A DNA stretch of 64,000 bases from Brachycybe producta (lineage: Eukaryota; Arthropoda; Diplopoda; Playtdesmida; Andrognathidae): positions 186,001 through 250,000 of the forward strand of contig JAUPFP010000121.1 in the NCBI GenBank assembly GCA_036925085.1, given 5' to 3'. The position numbers were made by a program, and so were the translations under genes. Under the pieces are notes generated by a model. It ran no database searches and was not told the origin of the DNA. It was given only the letters and a program-made list of their open reading frames with translations. Positions 10,915 through 22,902 of this stretch are shown here, one piece after another (position 1 is the stretch's first letter; each line of letters opens with the position of its first letter).

Positions 10915-13045
10915 ATATCGATCTATTTACGAATTCCATTTAAAAACTGTCAAATTATGCAAATTGAAAGATAGTTTAGGAAAAATGTTTTTAAAATAGA
11001 AAATACACAGATCTTAGAATTCAGAAATTTGTTATAAGTTTGAATGGATGTCATCAGTGATTGCTACTCGTCAAGGGGCAAGAAGATAAAAAATAACACT
11101 TTATTTGAAAGACTAATACAATTGTTTCTACATATAAAACAATTCTGACAAGCGAATCTTTTTTGAAAAATATAATGTATTACAAAGAAACTTTCTCCTT
11201 TTTTTTGTGCACATTTTCTTGTGTCCATGTCTTCTTTCTCTTGAGACATATTTGAAACAATGTGACAAGAGAAACAGACAGAGAAAAAGTCCCTGGATGT
11301 TGTAATATGAAACGATCGATAATTTTTCTTTTACGCTCTACTGAAAAATCATCATTGTAGAAATTACGAAGTGGTTTTTTTTGTTGGTATTTTTCTTCAT
11401 CGTCTTCTTCTTCTTCTTCTGCAAACGACACTTTTGAAGCAGTTAAAAATTATGAACATGGTGGACACGAAAACTAAATCTGCCACTCTTGACTTTTTTC
11501 GTCTTAACTGAGTCAGTCAGTCAGTCAATCAAATTGCGTGTTTTATTTGTATTGTGAAACTTAAGAATGCAAGTAGATCATTTGATTTGTTTTGTGCGTG
11601 TAGCATTAGATGGCGCCACTAGCCCTCCCATTAGAAATGTACTGACACTCACGTGGCAAACTTTTAATTGCGTCATCGCTATTTCTACACGTGCTGTCTC
11701 TTCACTTATATTGTGTTTCTGGATTACGTTTGTCACGTGTTGATAATTAAGGTTGTTTCGGACGCTTTTATTAGCTAAAAGGCTGCATTATATTTAAACT
11801 AATTAGCGACGTGTGTAGTTTGCCACCTATGGAGGTTGCATGGCGCTATCTACCTTGCATTTACACAAGGATTTTTTTTATGAAACCCTCTTAAGAGCAT
11901 TAATTTTCAACAAACAGCGCCGTCTATGTGGTGCACGGCTCCTAGAGAAAATTCTGTAAAATAATTCTTAATTGTAATAGATAAATGTGGCTCGCGAACT
12001 TATACTCAAGTGTTTTGTTACTAATACTTATAAAACTTATAACACTTATAAAAACAATAACAATATTAAGCTATTTTGAAGAAAAAAAGGGGTCTAATAA
12101 GGATGCTACTTTTTATTAGCATTTTTTGAACTTTAAACAATTTGTCACACAATGAATTAAATATATATTTATAAGAAAGAAAGAAAAAAGGCTTTTATGT
12201 AAGGGATTATTCTTGTTTTTCCAATAGACTTAACAATGAAAGGAGGGGTGAAAAGGAGGAGGGGCCAGCTTATTTACTGTTTATAAGCTGTTCTCTCTCT
12301 CTTTCTCTCCTCTTTTACTACCTTCAAAATGCTGATTTCAATAGATTTTTGTTGTGAGAATAGAAAAGTTGGGAAGATTTTTTGGGGTGAATTATTAATG
12401 AGTGAAAATAAAATGAAAGGAATTGAGTGATTAGAAAAATGCAAACAGGGATTTTAGGGATATTCAGATTTTCGCCTATAAGAAGAGCCACAAAGATGCA
12501 CTTTAAAATAAGGCTTAGAAGTTTCTACTTTGATATTGATGCAAAGGGCAACAGCTCAAAGAGGACCTTATAAGCGCTAAATGTAAAATGCAGTGTAACT
12601 AATAACTTAATCGGAAACAAAACAACTCTAGTATTTGTACAAAAAAGAAGGAATTGAATTTAAAAGCTATGTTATGAGAAGAAGAAAAAAACATTAAGCA
12701 TTTAAAAATATATGAATTTTATATTTTTTAATTAAATCAAATAGCGCAGGAGTTGTTTGATTTAAATGACTAAAAATGTCATAATTTAAATCACTTTTTT
12801 ATACATAATTCACACGTTGTTTTTATTATGTTACTTTGACATGATTCATCTATCTTTTCTCAATTAAGCTTAATTTATTAATTAATTAGTCTTTTCACTT
12901 CTATCCAATTAGCTATAGATACAGCTGAATTGGTTCAACTAAGGTCCTCTCTTATGGCCTCTTTCCATTAGTTCAAAATAGAAATGAAAAATGAATTTTA
13001 AATCGGATCATATTTTAAAAGAATATTTATATAAAGGCAGAAAAA
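10915..13045. other. Non-coding stretch without a recognisable gene
   Basis: It holds a TTC-rich patch (11403-11420), a (GTCA)n patch at 11512-11527, 'agatggcgcc' at about 11609-11620, and CT-rich sequence at 12290-12315. The long open frames on the minus strand over 11064-11431 have low-complexity lysine/glutamate-rich composition and no splice context, so I do not call them. Confidence 0.5.
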
Positions 13046-13049
13046 TCTA

Positions 13050-13264
13050 CAGTGGAACGTCGATAATTATCGGAACCAATTTTCACTAATTTATCTTATG
13101 GGGAAATACTACAAATGGAAATAAAACAAAAAATCTCTTTGCAATCGGTTTTCTTCTTCTTACTTTTCTCCACTTTTTTTTAATTCGGAGTTTGATAATA
13201 TGAACTTTTGATTATCGGAAACTATGAATGTCCGACATTCGTTCCGATAATCGACGTTCAACTG
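13050..13264. mobile_element. pogo-like MITE flanked by TA
   Basis: Termini are CAGTGGAACGTCGAT... and ...ATCGACGTTCAACTG, with TA at 13048-13049 and again at 13265-13266. The sub-terminal 'aattatcggaacca' and 'gttccgataatcg' also pair. TA duplication and CAGT ends are as in Tigger/pogo elements. A diverged second copy lies at 47018-47222. Length is 215 bp, with no coding. Confidence 0.75.
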
Positions 13265-13599
13265 TATAACATTTTTAAAAATTGACTTGATCAAAATACA
13301 TTTTCGCTCCGTCTGATTTGATCTCATGTAAACAAGACATTCCGAATGATTCTTATCAATGTCATGTTCAATGCGTATCAATTGTTTTGTCTGGTGGTTG
13401 TCATAAGGAGAAAAATACTGAAAAAAAACCACTTCAGAATGTTGTTCGCAAGTTGCATACAACAACAAGAGCCAAAAAAAAGTGTAAAATTGGCTACCTT
13501 TGGAATCATTCACATACCGGTAGTAAAGTAACAAATTGGGCAATAATATATAAAACAGCAAAACATGTTACTTATGTTAAGAGTACTTCAACATGAAAG

Positions 13600-15285
13600 A
13601 TAAAAACGTTTTGTGTAATGTCTGAAAAATAAATAAAAATCACAATTTATTTTCTTGAAAAAATGTTTAAAACAATTTTTTTTTTTAAATAATCTAATTG
13701 TTTGTTGTCTGTTTTTGTTTAAATCATGATTTTTAATAATCCTGTGAACAAAATTAAGATTATTAATTAATTAATTAAATATTGAAATGAAATAATTGCA
13801 TTTATGAATTTTTTTTCTTCTAATTTTTAATAGATTCAAATTCTCAGAGTTGAATTTGATATCAAATTAAAATTTAATTAAAATATATTTTTGTTAAAAA
13901 AATCATCTGATTTAATACTGTATAATGATATAATTTTAGAATGTTTTAAATGGAACAACATATTGCTTTTCGTAGTTGTTGTTGTTTTTGTAGCACCATA
14001 ATGTACAAATACGGGAACCTACAGTAGGATTCCTAGAAACAAGTTATAGTTCTGATTCCTGTCAACGTCAATTTCAATCAATTAGTCAATAAAGTTTCTA
14101 GATTGGCTCTCAAGCTGTTGTTGTTAGCCACCAGTTCAGTCCACTGTTTATATGAAGTCAAATAATAGTTCTATTTTAATGATTGTTGAAGGGGGGTTTC
14201 TCTCTTGAAAGGGTGGAAAGTAGGGTTCAAAGGAGGAGTGTGCCTAGGGTTAGATTGGACACGCCCACTGTGAAGTAGAGAGAGAGAGAGAGAGAGAATG
14301 AAAAAGAGAGAGAGAGAGAGGTTACATGATAATTCTAATTAGGTTTCTATGTAATACAAGCAGCTGCCTTTCATATTTACATAGAGAAATGCAATCAGTG
14401 TCATCAGAATGGTATTTTTTAAATTAGATATTGACAGTGGATTTCATCAAAAAATTCATTTGCTATTTTAGTTGTCATGACATAAACAACATTTCGAATA
14501 TTCTAAAAACTAACTGATCTCTTGACATAAGGTTGGGTACAAAAGTGACAGCAACTATACCACAATGGGGGTTTTACTGGACTCAAGAGATGTGGAGAAT
14601 CGAAGGGTGGTGGGGGAGAGAGAGAGGACAGGGTAGAAGTTTGAAGTCACAATCTCATTTTATCAAAAACATAGATGGGACTCCACCTCCATTATCATCA
14701 TTGCATAAAAGCAAAAATCTATAGGTTTGTTAATAATCAAAACCATTTCCATAATAGAATTCTTGTATTTCTATTAAAACACGCACAAAAAAAAGGAACA
14801 ACACATCAAAAAGTAATGCAATGGATATTGATTTTTGTTTTAATATTTTAAATCTATTGTTACTTCTAACGTGTAAACCACACATTTCTTGCTATTTACT
14901 TCAACTCTTATAGTACTAGTGTTATTTTTGCATTCTTATTTTTTGTCGTTCGTTTTTGTTTTTTTGTGTAATTCTCTTAACAGTCTTTTCGTTATTTTTT
15001 ATTATATTTTTTATTTAGACATATATACAACAATCATCAAGTTTTTTTTTGGTTTGTTTGTATGTGTTTTTGTGTATGGAAATCGATTTTCTACCCAATT
15101 AACCGGCTCTTGTTTAGTTTCTACATTGTTTTTCTTTTCCATTCTTTTTGCTTTCTTCTTCTTCTGAAAGTATGATTTGAAGGTGGTGGTGATGGTGGTG
15201 TTAAAGTGTACGGTTTTGTTTTGTAATTGATTTACCACATGGTGGCACCACGATAAAAATGTTGGTGTGCGAGGTTCACTTTATT
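13600..15285. other. AT-rich non-coding stretch
   Basis: No coding exon is recognisable. It contains 'ttaattaattaattaa' near 13763, a (GA)n tract at 14276-14322, and purine-rich sequence around 14600. The open frames here are simple-sequence artefacts. Confidence 0.45.
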
Positions 15286-15289
15286 AAGA

Positions 15290-15542
15290 AGGTTAGGTCA
15301 AAATATAAACTTATAAAGGTAAAGCAATTCCATGTTAGAAAAAAAAACGTCAAGGTAGTTGGAGCTAGAAGGAAGACATCTTGTCTTAAAACTTCATCCA
15401 TTTTTATTTGTATGTCCATTGAACCCTCCTGTAACTGAACCACTAAGTACAGTTTGCGCCATCTATTGGCCACATTAGGTTTTGGCACGAACTCCTCCAT
15501 AGGAAGAGCTCTTATTTGAGTTACCTTTGTATACGTATCTTG
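15290..15542 (-). mobile_element. Family D MITE, inverted relative to the 9.8 kb copy
   Basis: It starts 'aaacttataaaggtaaagca', contains 'tttgcgccatctattggc' at 15453 and ends 'acctttgtatacgtatcttg'. The order of landmarks is the reverse of the 9775-10000 copy. Confidence 0.65.
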
Positions 15543-15629
15543 GGTTATACAAAGAAGCCATATTCGTTTGGTCACATGCCAGTTGATTACATTTGTAACA
15601 ATTGTGACGTCACTGAATACTTTTCAAAG

Positions 15630-16075
15630 CAAGATACATATACAAATGCAAATCAACTAAGAGTTCTTCCTATGGAGTATTTCGTGCCAAAACCGAGTGT
15701 GAACAATACAGGCAGTTAGAAATCGGGGAGAACTTCAGTTGGCTCCGCCCTTGTTATGATGACTGGCAACTTCTAATTGGTTGGTTATGTAGTCTGACGT
15801 CACATGCTCCGCCCTTTTCAACGTCGAACCGCACAACAAACCAATTAGAAGTTGCCGGTCGTCATAACAAATGCGGAGCCAACTGAAGTTCTCTCCTATT
15901 TCTAACTGCCTATGTGACCAATAGATGGCGCAAACTATACTTAATGGTTCAGTTGCAATAGGGTTCGATGGATGACATTTTAGGAAAGATGTCTTCCTTC
16001 TAGCATCAAAAAGCAGACAATTCTTCACTCACTTTTTCTAACATGGAGTTGCTTTACCTTTATAAATTTATCTTG
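15630..16075 (+). mobile_element. Family D MITE interrupted by a family A MITE
   Basis: It starts 'caagatacatatacaaatgc' and ends 'tttacctttataaatttatc' followed by 'ttg'. The diagnostic 'gagtgtg.ccaatagatggcg' is split by the family A element at 15708-15913 and resumes at 15914. The rest ('cttctagcatcaaaaagcag') follows the family. Confidence 0.75.
15708..15913. mobile_element. Family A MITE (206 bp) with 9-bp target duplication, nested in family D
   Basis: Ends are ACAGGCAGTTAGAAAT and ATTTCTAACTGCCTAT. The flanking 9-mers are GTGAACAAT (15699-15707) and GTGACCAAT (15914-15922), one mismatch. The inner arms are 'ttggctccgcccttgttatg' and 'cataacaaatgcggagccaa'. A 9-bp duplication is typical of Mutator-like elements. 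Copies occur at 35282, 35708 and 48736. Confidence 0.85.
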
Positions 16076-16079
16076 CGTT

Positions 16080-17330
16080 AAACTTCATTTACTCAGAATA
16101 TTACTTCTGTTACTTATTATTAAGTTATTATATTCCTTGGCTTCTAGGGGGGGGGGGGGTCGTCATTTGAAAAAAACATACTTTTTTGTAAGTTATGAAG
16201 CCGTTGTCACGTGATCAAAAAACGAACAGGGCTGCTTTACCTAACCTTTATAAATAGAAACTTGTGGGTGTATATTCACATTAGATTATAACTTGCAATG
16301 GCCATAAAAAGCCCTTGCTGAAATTGAAATTGAACAATGATTGAAGCAGAAGGAAATAATAGCAATTGAAGAGAAAAAAAAAATTGCAAATTGAATTTTT
16401 CTACATATTTATTCGTATATCAGGTGAAATGTACTTTTTTTTTGTTAAAAAAAATACAATTTGGGTATAAACATAGGTTGAGATGGGTATAAACAAAACC
16501 CACATCTATCCTCAACCCCCTTGTTTATCCTTATATAGAAACAACACATATATTTAAAAATCGATATTTTTCTACTTGGTTTCATACATAAATGCATTTA
16601 TCAAAAAGAGAAGACCAACAACAACAAAAAAATTTACTAAAAAGATAGAAAACCTCGTCTGGAATATACAGTATAACTGATTTTTCTTGTAAAAAAAATG
16701 AAAAATAAAAGAAGAAGAAGAAGAAAAAAAAGCTGATTTATTTTTAAAATATGTGCATTGAACAACAACAAAAAAAAAATACAATACAATAGAAAATATA
16801 TAAAACAGATGGGGTCTGAATAACAGCAGCGTGTTTGTATTCATATTAATATTTTGGTGAATGTTTTCAGCTAATATTTAATGTGTTTCTACTATAATGT
16901 ATATGAATTCCTATGAGGATACATCGTACATTATGTAAGCAATGTTGCATTGAGATCGAGAGGAGGAGGTTCAGTGGAGGGGGTTTGGGGGTTTGTAAAA
17001 GAGGGTGCAACCGAATACACTAACTGAGCCACACACAAAAAACAACCTCACTCCGCCATATAGTTTTCGATATGAACGACAACAACAACAGAGGATGGAT
17101 GGAGTTCATTATCCTTTTTGCAAAAAAAAAAATGGATTATGAGTTCTTCTTTCATTCTTTCAATGTGATAAACTTGGCATCTTATCAAGTTTAGTTTGTT
17201 TTGGCTCATTTAACGAGAATAGTTGATCATCTCCCATACGAAGAACACATTTATCACAGTCAAAACACATTGTGGCACACATGTAAATTATACATGTATG
17301 TTACAGTAAATACTCGAAATTAATGAAAAA
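16080..17330. other. Non-coding, simple-sequence-rich stretch
   Basis: It includes a G12 run at about 16148, GAA-rich DNA near 16710, and A-runs. No exon or RNA gene is seen. Confidence 0.45.
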
Positions 17331-17332
17331 TA

Positions 17333-17476
17333 CAGTAAAAAAATCGTTTAACACCAGAAATGTTAGGAGACTAGATTGTTTTTTTTTTCGTGTTATACGA
17401 ATTTCGTGTTAATTCTAAAAGACTGGAACTAAAATATATTTTGTGTTAGTTCCGTGTTTCGTGATAAACAGGTTTT
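17333..17476. mobile_element. Second pogo-like MITE family ('cgtgttaaac')
   Basis: The left end after TA is CAGTAAAAAAATCGTTTAAC and the right part is 'tttcgtgataaacagg'. The internal 'ttcgtgttaattc' and 'cgtgttatacg' resemble 1-30 and 32826-32876. Boundaries are approximate. Confidence 0.4.
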
Positions 17477-17491
17477 AATTTAAAAAAAAAG

Positions 17492-17765
17492 AAAGTGTTC
17501 TGGAAACTAAAGGGTACCACAACCACGTAAAGGGCATTTTAATGCTGAGGTCTTTCAAAATAAACGTTTTATAGACAAAGATTGAAAAATATCATTGTGC
17601 TTAAAGTTGGGTCATTTTCAAAGAGATCAACATGAAAAATGCCCTTAAGTAATTGAGTGTTACCCATTCTAGTTTCTAAAACATTCAAGTTTCTCTTCAT
17701 TTGCCTTCTGAAAGACAAAATAACCAATAGTTCGAAAAGGCATTTATGGTTTAAAAGCACTTTAA
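17492..17765. mobile_element. Family C fold-back element
   Basis: The centre is 'atcattgtgcttaaagttgg' with 'gtcattttcaaa'. The right arm is 'tgcccttaagtaattgagtg', 'tacccattctagtttctaaa' and 'tgaaagacaaaataacca', ending near 'catttatggtttaaaagc'. The left arm is partly degraded. Confidence 0.6.
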
Positions 17766-17929
17766 ACTCATTATTAACTCTTGCATAATAAATTATAATT
17801 CATAACCTAATTACTGCAACTAACACACCCACGTTACACACAAAAATTAACTAATAAAAACTAAAAAAAAAAGATAAGTGAAAAACACACTAATTAGTAG
17901 TAATTACAATTGGACACACAGACACACAT

Positions 17930-18180
17930 ACATAAAGGCTCAAATTCAAGAAGAAAACTTCACACTTGAACTTTACCTTAAACCCTATGACCAGGGTTCT
18001 AACATAGAAAAAAAGTGTCTTATGGTTGGAACACACAGACCACTTTTTGACTGCAAAATGAAATTGGGTTGTCGCCAAAACCAACCACTTTGTTGAGTCT
18101 TTCCATAGAAAATAAATTGCAACCACAACCCAAACACCTGCGACTTCATTTTGCACTCAAAAAGTGGGCTGTTAAAATCC
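17930..18180. mobile_element. Family H fragment followed by family G MITE
   Basis: 17936-18015 carries 'aaattcaagaagaaaacttc', 'cacttgaac' and 'ccagggttctaacatag' (family H). From about 18024 to 18172 the family G arms 'cacacagaccactttttgac' and 'ttgcactcaaaaagtgggct' follow directly. Confidence 0.55.
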
Positions 18181-18574
18181 CGATTTTCGCAGAAAACTAA
18201 TTTCAATTTTGAAAATAATGTTTTCATTCCGAATTTACGTTTTTTTTAAAAAAATTGTAATTTTTATAGATTGTCAAATTTTTCACTGCATCAAACTATC
18301 TCTGGTTTACTCAAATTTATAATCTCAAATAAAATAAAACAGGACCTACAGGCTACTGCATAAATAAAGACTAAACTAAATCAACTGTGAGGCTATAGTC
18401 ATGTTGGCTTCAAGAATAGGTACAGTGAAAAATTAATTGTCATTCAATTTAATTATTTCTGATCTTTGAGTAAATAAGTTATAAATTCTGTATATTATTT
18501 TTGATAATATTTTCTCTAAAACAATCATTGTTTTAATTCCGATTTTTTTTTCTCATAATTTTTTTTTTATATTT

Positions 18575-18805
18575 TGAGTTCCCGAATTCCTCCTGCATTT
18601 GGCTATTTTTATTCCCAAATTCCTCCTGAATTTGACTTTTTTGGTTCCTGAATTTTTTCTGATTTTTGACTATTTTTTGTTACCGAATTCCTCCTGATTT
18701 TTTTGGCTATTTTTTGTTCCCGAATTTCTCCTGCATTTGGCTATTTTTTGTTCCCGAAATCTTCCTGATTTTTTGGCTATTTTTATTCCTAAATTTCCGA
18801 GCCGT
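18575..18805 (+). repeat. Minisatellite, ~40-bp units
   Basis: Six imperfect units of the pattern 'ttcccgaattcctcctg', a short AT-rich link, then 'ttggctattttttg'. Starts are near 18580, 18615, 18652, 18685, 18718 and 18752. Units differ by small indels, so this is an aged tandem array. Confidence 0.75.
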
Positions 18806-19277
18806 GGTTATCACATACACACAAAAGTTAAAATAAAAACAGGGTGGAAAACGCAAATATTATGTTGTTTACACACTCATTTACACATAACGCACACAAA
18901 AATGGGTGCACACACATACAGAGAGATGATACATTATATTACACATTATACAGTAATTAGCGTTTTATTTTTTTATCTGTTTGCATAAAATGTAATTTCT
19001 TATCTCATTTAAAAATGGGTTTATCACCGACTCCCCCTCTTTCTCTCTCTCTCTCTATCTTGTTATTTAAGACTCCATATTAATTTTATCTTTTGATGCA
19101 ACTTCTTTCTCAGTAGGAATAGGTTTATAGGCCTATTTTACAAGATCGTAGAATATAGAGTATTGCAAAAGTGAGGGAGGGAGGGGGAAAACGAAGGGAA
19201 GAAACTAACCGTAAATTGTAACCGTAAATTGTAAAATGAATTATACCCACACAGAATATAATATTATTAATATATAA

Positions 19278-19726
19278 TTAGTGGGGTAACCCGTCATAAA
19301 TGACGGGAGCAAAATTCACAGGCAATTGTGCCCAGCATTAGAATTTCCTTTCCTCCGCCCTTTTATGACGTCAGACCAAGTAACAAACCCAATTAGAAAT
19401 TGATGGCGTTCATAAAAGGGCTGAGCAAAAGAAATTCTATCCCCTCCCCTTTTTTATATTTGAAAGAAAAAATGAGATTTTCATTTTCTCTGGTGTGCGC
19501 ATGCGCGTCGTTTTTTCCTTTTTTTTTACTCCTTTCATTTCAATTTCAGTCACCCCTCCCACTTTTTCCCCCTTGCACGTTTTTCTCTCTCTCCCCCTTC
19601 TACACTTTCCAACCTTTCCCCCCCCTCTCCAATTTAATATCATGGGGTTCTTGGATGTGTGCAACATATAGTTCACCTTGAGAAAAAAAGCGGTTCATTT
19701 ATTTAAATTTATATAAATTCCGACGT
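19278..19726 (-). repeat. Composite repeat, copy 1 (inverse of 39240-39739)
   Basis: This ~450-bp block is the reverse complement of 39240-39739. It runs from 'agtggggtaacccgtcataa' to 'tatataaattccgacgt'. Shared landmarks are the 'gcgcatgcgcg' stretch (about 19498), a C/T-rich region, 'catggggttcttggatg' and 'gcaacatatagtt'. It includes a family B MITE at 19318-19440 that has lost its right end. Copy 2 has the full MITE plus some 35 bp more at that junction. Confidence 0.8.
19318..19440. mobile_element. Family B MITE, truncated at right
   Basis: The left terminus is ACAGGCAATTGTGCCCAGC. The interior has 'tgacgtcagaccaagtaaca' and 'aattagaaattgatgg'. The usual right end GCTGGGCACAATTGCCTGT is missing: sequence jumps after 'gaaattctat' into 'cccctcccc'. 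The intact sister is at 39557-39699. Confidence 0.75.
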
Positions 19727-19729
19727 GCA

Positions 19730-20255
19730 TCAAGGTTTTTGTCCTTGTTTGTACAGCGTTACTCATAGAAACACAGAATCACAGACCTGGCTTAATAAAG
19801 TGAACACGAAAATTAGCAGTTAAGGTCTATTCTAACGGTGTATTTAATATCCGTCATACACGAAAGGTGGTGGTGGTGATGAAAATAGAAACATTTATGA
19901 TATTATTATTATGAAATAGTTATCTTTTTTTACGGTTTTAATGTGGTTGTTAGTACTGAGGAGGGGTAAGAAACTAGAAGAGGGTGAGATATCATCCTCC
20001 TCAACCACCACCCTTACTGAGATAACAACGTAAAGGCTTTAATAAATTCTAACGGATGTTCTAACCATTAGTCAAATTGAAATAAATATTTCAATTTAAG
20101 TGAAGGATTTCCCGTCAGGCAACAACTTAGTACCCTAGATATGACATTATAAAAGATACAAGAGAGGAAGAGACGATTCTAACTCGGACAACGCCGAGGG
20201 TTGGAGGTGGAGGCTAACAGTGACTTGTAGGTAGCGAAAATATAAACAAATATAA
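19730..20255. other. Non-coding stretch
   Basis: No gene or family assignment. It contains a small (TTA)n patch near 19903. Confidence 0.4.
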
Positions 20256-20261
20256 AAACGG

Positions 20262-20400
20262 ACGTATTTTTGGTTCCTATGTTTTATTTCTACTAAGACA
20301 TGTTTTTTGTTTTGGGGACTACAGGAATGTCATTTTTGTATTTTGTTGAAAAGTACGTTTAATTTAAGGTACCCGGCCTCCTATAACAGGTCGAACTGGT
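20262..20400 (+). repeat. Dispersed repeat M, copy 1
   Basis: The run from 'cgtatttttggttcctatgt' through 'ttttggggactacaggaatg' to 'tttaatttaaggtacc' is matched in inverse orientation at 52455-52615. No inverted ends are evident, so the element class is unknown. Confidence 0.6.
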
Positions 20401-20409
20401 AGAGGCTGC

Positions 20410-21162
20410 AGTTTGCAAAATGTTCAGCTCTCTCTCTCTAGGTAATTATGGGGTTAAAATAGGAGAAATATACAAATGTACGCAAACGGACAACCATCAT
20501 GTTAACTTAAATAAAAGCTTATAATAAGCAAATGTATACGTTTGTTAAATTAAACAATTTCAATTTAAATCCATTCTTTTAACATTTGTAAATTCTTTCT
20601 TTTGCGCTCTATTCCGCTCTTAAATGAATGCGTTTTATGCTATTAAACTGGTCGTTTAATTCTTTTTCTCTACTTCGCGTCACTGCTAGCCTCTACTTCC
20701 AACCCTAAGCGTTCTCCAAAGACAAAATCGACCCAGATGGGAACACACCAAAGAGAGAGAGAGAGAGAGGGTATTAGGGATAAACAGAAAGAGAGATAAA
20801 CATACATTAGTCATTAGATTATATTTTAAACTATGAAGAGTAGTTGTTACACATTATTATTATTATTATTGTTTCAAAGTTCAATGGTTCATCTCAGACT
20901 ATGGAACCATAACTATCATCATGTGTTTTTATCCATTGATCTCAAAATCAATGTTTTCTCTCTCTCTCTCTCTCTCTCTTTACATAACAGTTTTGGGTTT
21001 TTTTTGTTGTTTGGAGGTTCTATTTACATAATGCATGTGAATCACAATATTGAATCAATATTTGCATTTAATCGGTATTCGTTATTCAGCATAATTTTTT
21101 TTTCTTTCTCCAGTTTATTTTCTCTTCTTTTTGTTCTTCTTCTGCTTTTATTCTATTATTTC

Positions 21163-21195
<33 letters not shown>

Positions 21196-22895
21196 CACTG
21201 TGATAACAGTTGTTCATAATTAGGAAAAATGGAAATATTGTGTGGTTGTAAATGGGCCGTGTTTAAAACTTAAAACAAATGGGTCTTTTTTAACCTTTTC
21301 TAGACATGAAAAAACTGTTAAAAGTAGTATAGTGCTCCTCTCTCTCTCTCTCTCTCTCAGTAAAAGACTGTGTCTTATCTTATGAACACATACACACTTT
21401 TATCGCTTTTATATTAAAATAATAATTACTATTGATGTGAGGTTTTTTTTCTTCTTATATAAATTATATGAAAGCTAATTAATCTAAGGCCAAAAAGTTA
21501 GGTTTTAAATATATAGAACACATAATGATAATAAATTCGACCTATTTTAGATACATTTTTAATGTCATATAATTGCAGTATTTGCAATAATAATAATCAG
21601 TTAAACTCATAATTAATCATATTGCATATATAATAAGGATTGTGCATAAAATTGCATATATTTGAAGGAATGTGCATAAAATTGCATAATTTCATAAACT
21701 TTTTTTTTTTTTAAAAAAAAGGAAATTTACGATAATTTTGTTACGTTGTATATTTTTTTTAATGCTTTTTACATTTTTTAGCACTGCTAATTTGCTCCAG
21801 TCAATTAATTAATTGTGTTTGTATTACATATATTATGCAGTAGGCCTGTTCATTCTTTATTTACATGAAATGCATCAATTTTTCAAGTTTATTTTTTTCT
21901 TCATGAAAATTATAATGAACAACTGACACTGATTATTTTTCTCGCAAGATTCCGTGAAAGAAATGAGTCCAATATTGTTGTGAATCTTTGCAATTTCTTG
22001 CACCAAAAAAAGTGTGCAAGAAACAACTTTAGTGTCTTGCAAGCGTATTATTACACTGGTTATTTTAATTAATTCAAGGACACATTGCATCGAATCTTGC
22101 TTTAAATATTGTCAATGGCATGTGTGAAAGTTTTTATGAACTACTTTATATGTTAGAAATCTCATCTTTCTACAGTTTCAAAATGGCGGTTTTTCCAAAT
22201 TCAAAATGGCGTTCTCTCTTAGAGTGGCTTGAGTAACCGGTGAAAAGACTTCCTGATCATCTTTCTGTCACAACAACAACAACATCATAATTGCTGACAT
22301 AGAGTTTAATTTCTGCGTGTGTTTCCTTTCCTTTCTATATTTCTCTGTTCTATGGTAATAGTCATAAAATAATACTGCACAAGCACTGTTATCACAAGGT
22401 ATGATTGTCACAATTTAATAATTTTTTTTCTCTTACATTGAGTCTCCAGATTTCGTTTTTTTTTTGCATTTTGAATTTTCAAATTAAAATGTGTTTCTTA
22501 TTAGTTAATTAATTCTTGCCAATTTGAGCCTAATGCAATTACATAAAATGAATAAGAAATAAATTAGGATGTGGATTTTTGGCCTAATGAGTGCAAAGGT
22601 TTGCACATCATCCTACTCATATCATAAGTCATAAGCTGTCTTTCTCTTGTTTTACAAATGCACAATTATGTATTAGCCTTTTTTTTATATAATTTTGTAC
22701 ATTCATCCAATTGAGATAAATGAATTATAATTAGCGTTTAAGTAGCAGATAGCCTACTTAAAATAAAATGTTACATATTGTATTGACATAATCATAACGT
22801 GGTAGTAGTTTCAGTTTACATTTATTCCCATATGCAACACATAGACCTACATATTTACTGAAGGAGAGAACGAATTAATCGTTACATAATAATAC
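20410..22895. other. Non-coding, microsatellite-rich stretch
   Basis: It includes GA/CT runs at 20754-20770, 20959-20980 and 21338-21358 and a (TTA/ATT)n run at about 21162-21196. The frame spanning 20833-21219 reads mostly serine/leucine and tyrosine repeats from these microsatellites and is not called. Confidence 0.45.
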
Positions 22896-22902
22896 ACAGT
22901 TT

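Noticed and set aside
13160-13561. 133-residue minus-strand open frame
   Set aside because: Its C-terminal part overlaps the pogo-like MITE at 13050-13264, and the rest shows no family signature.
19400-19681. Overlapping open frames on both strands, mirrored at 39.2-39.5 kb
   Set aside because: They lie inside a non-coding composite repeat with pyrimidine-rich low complexity. Recurrence reflects the repeat, not a gene.
20833-21219. 128-residue open frame
   Set aside because: Mostly translated TTA, CT and TTC repeats.
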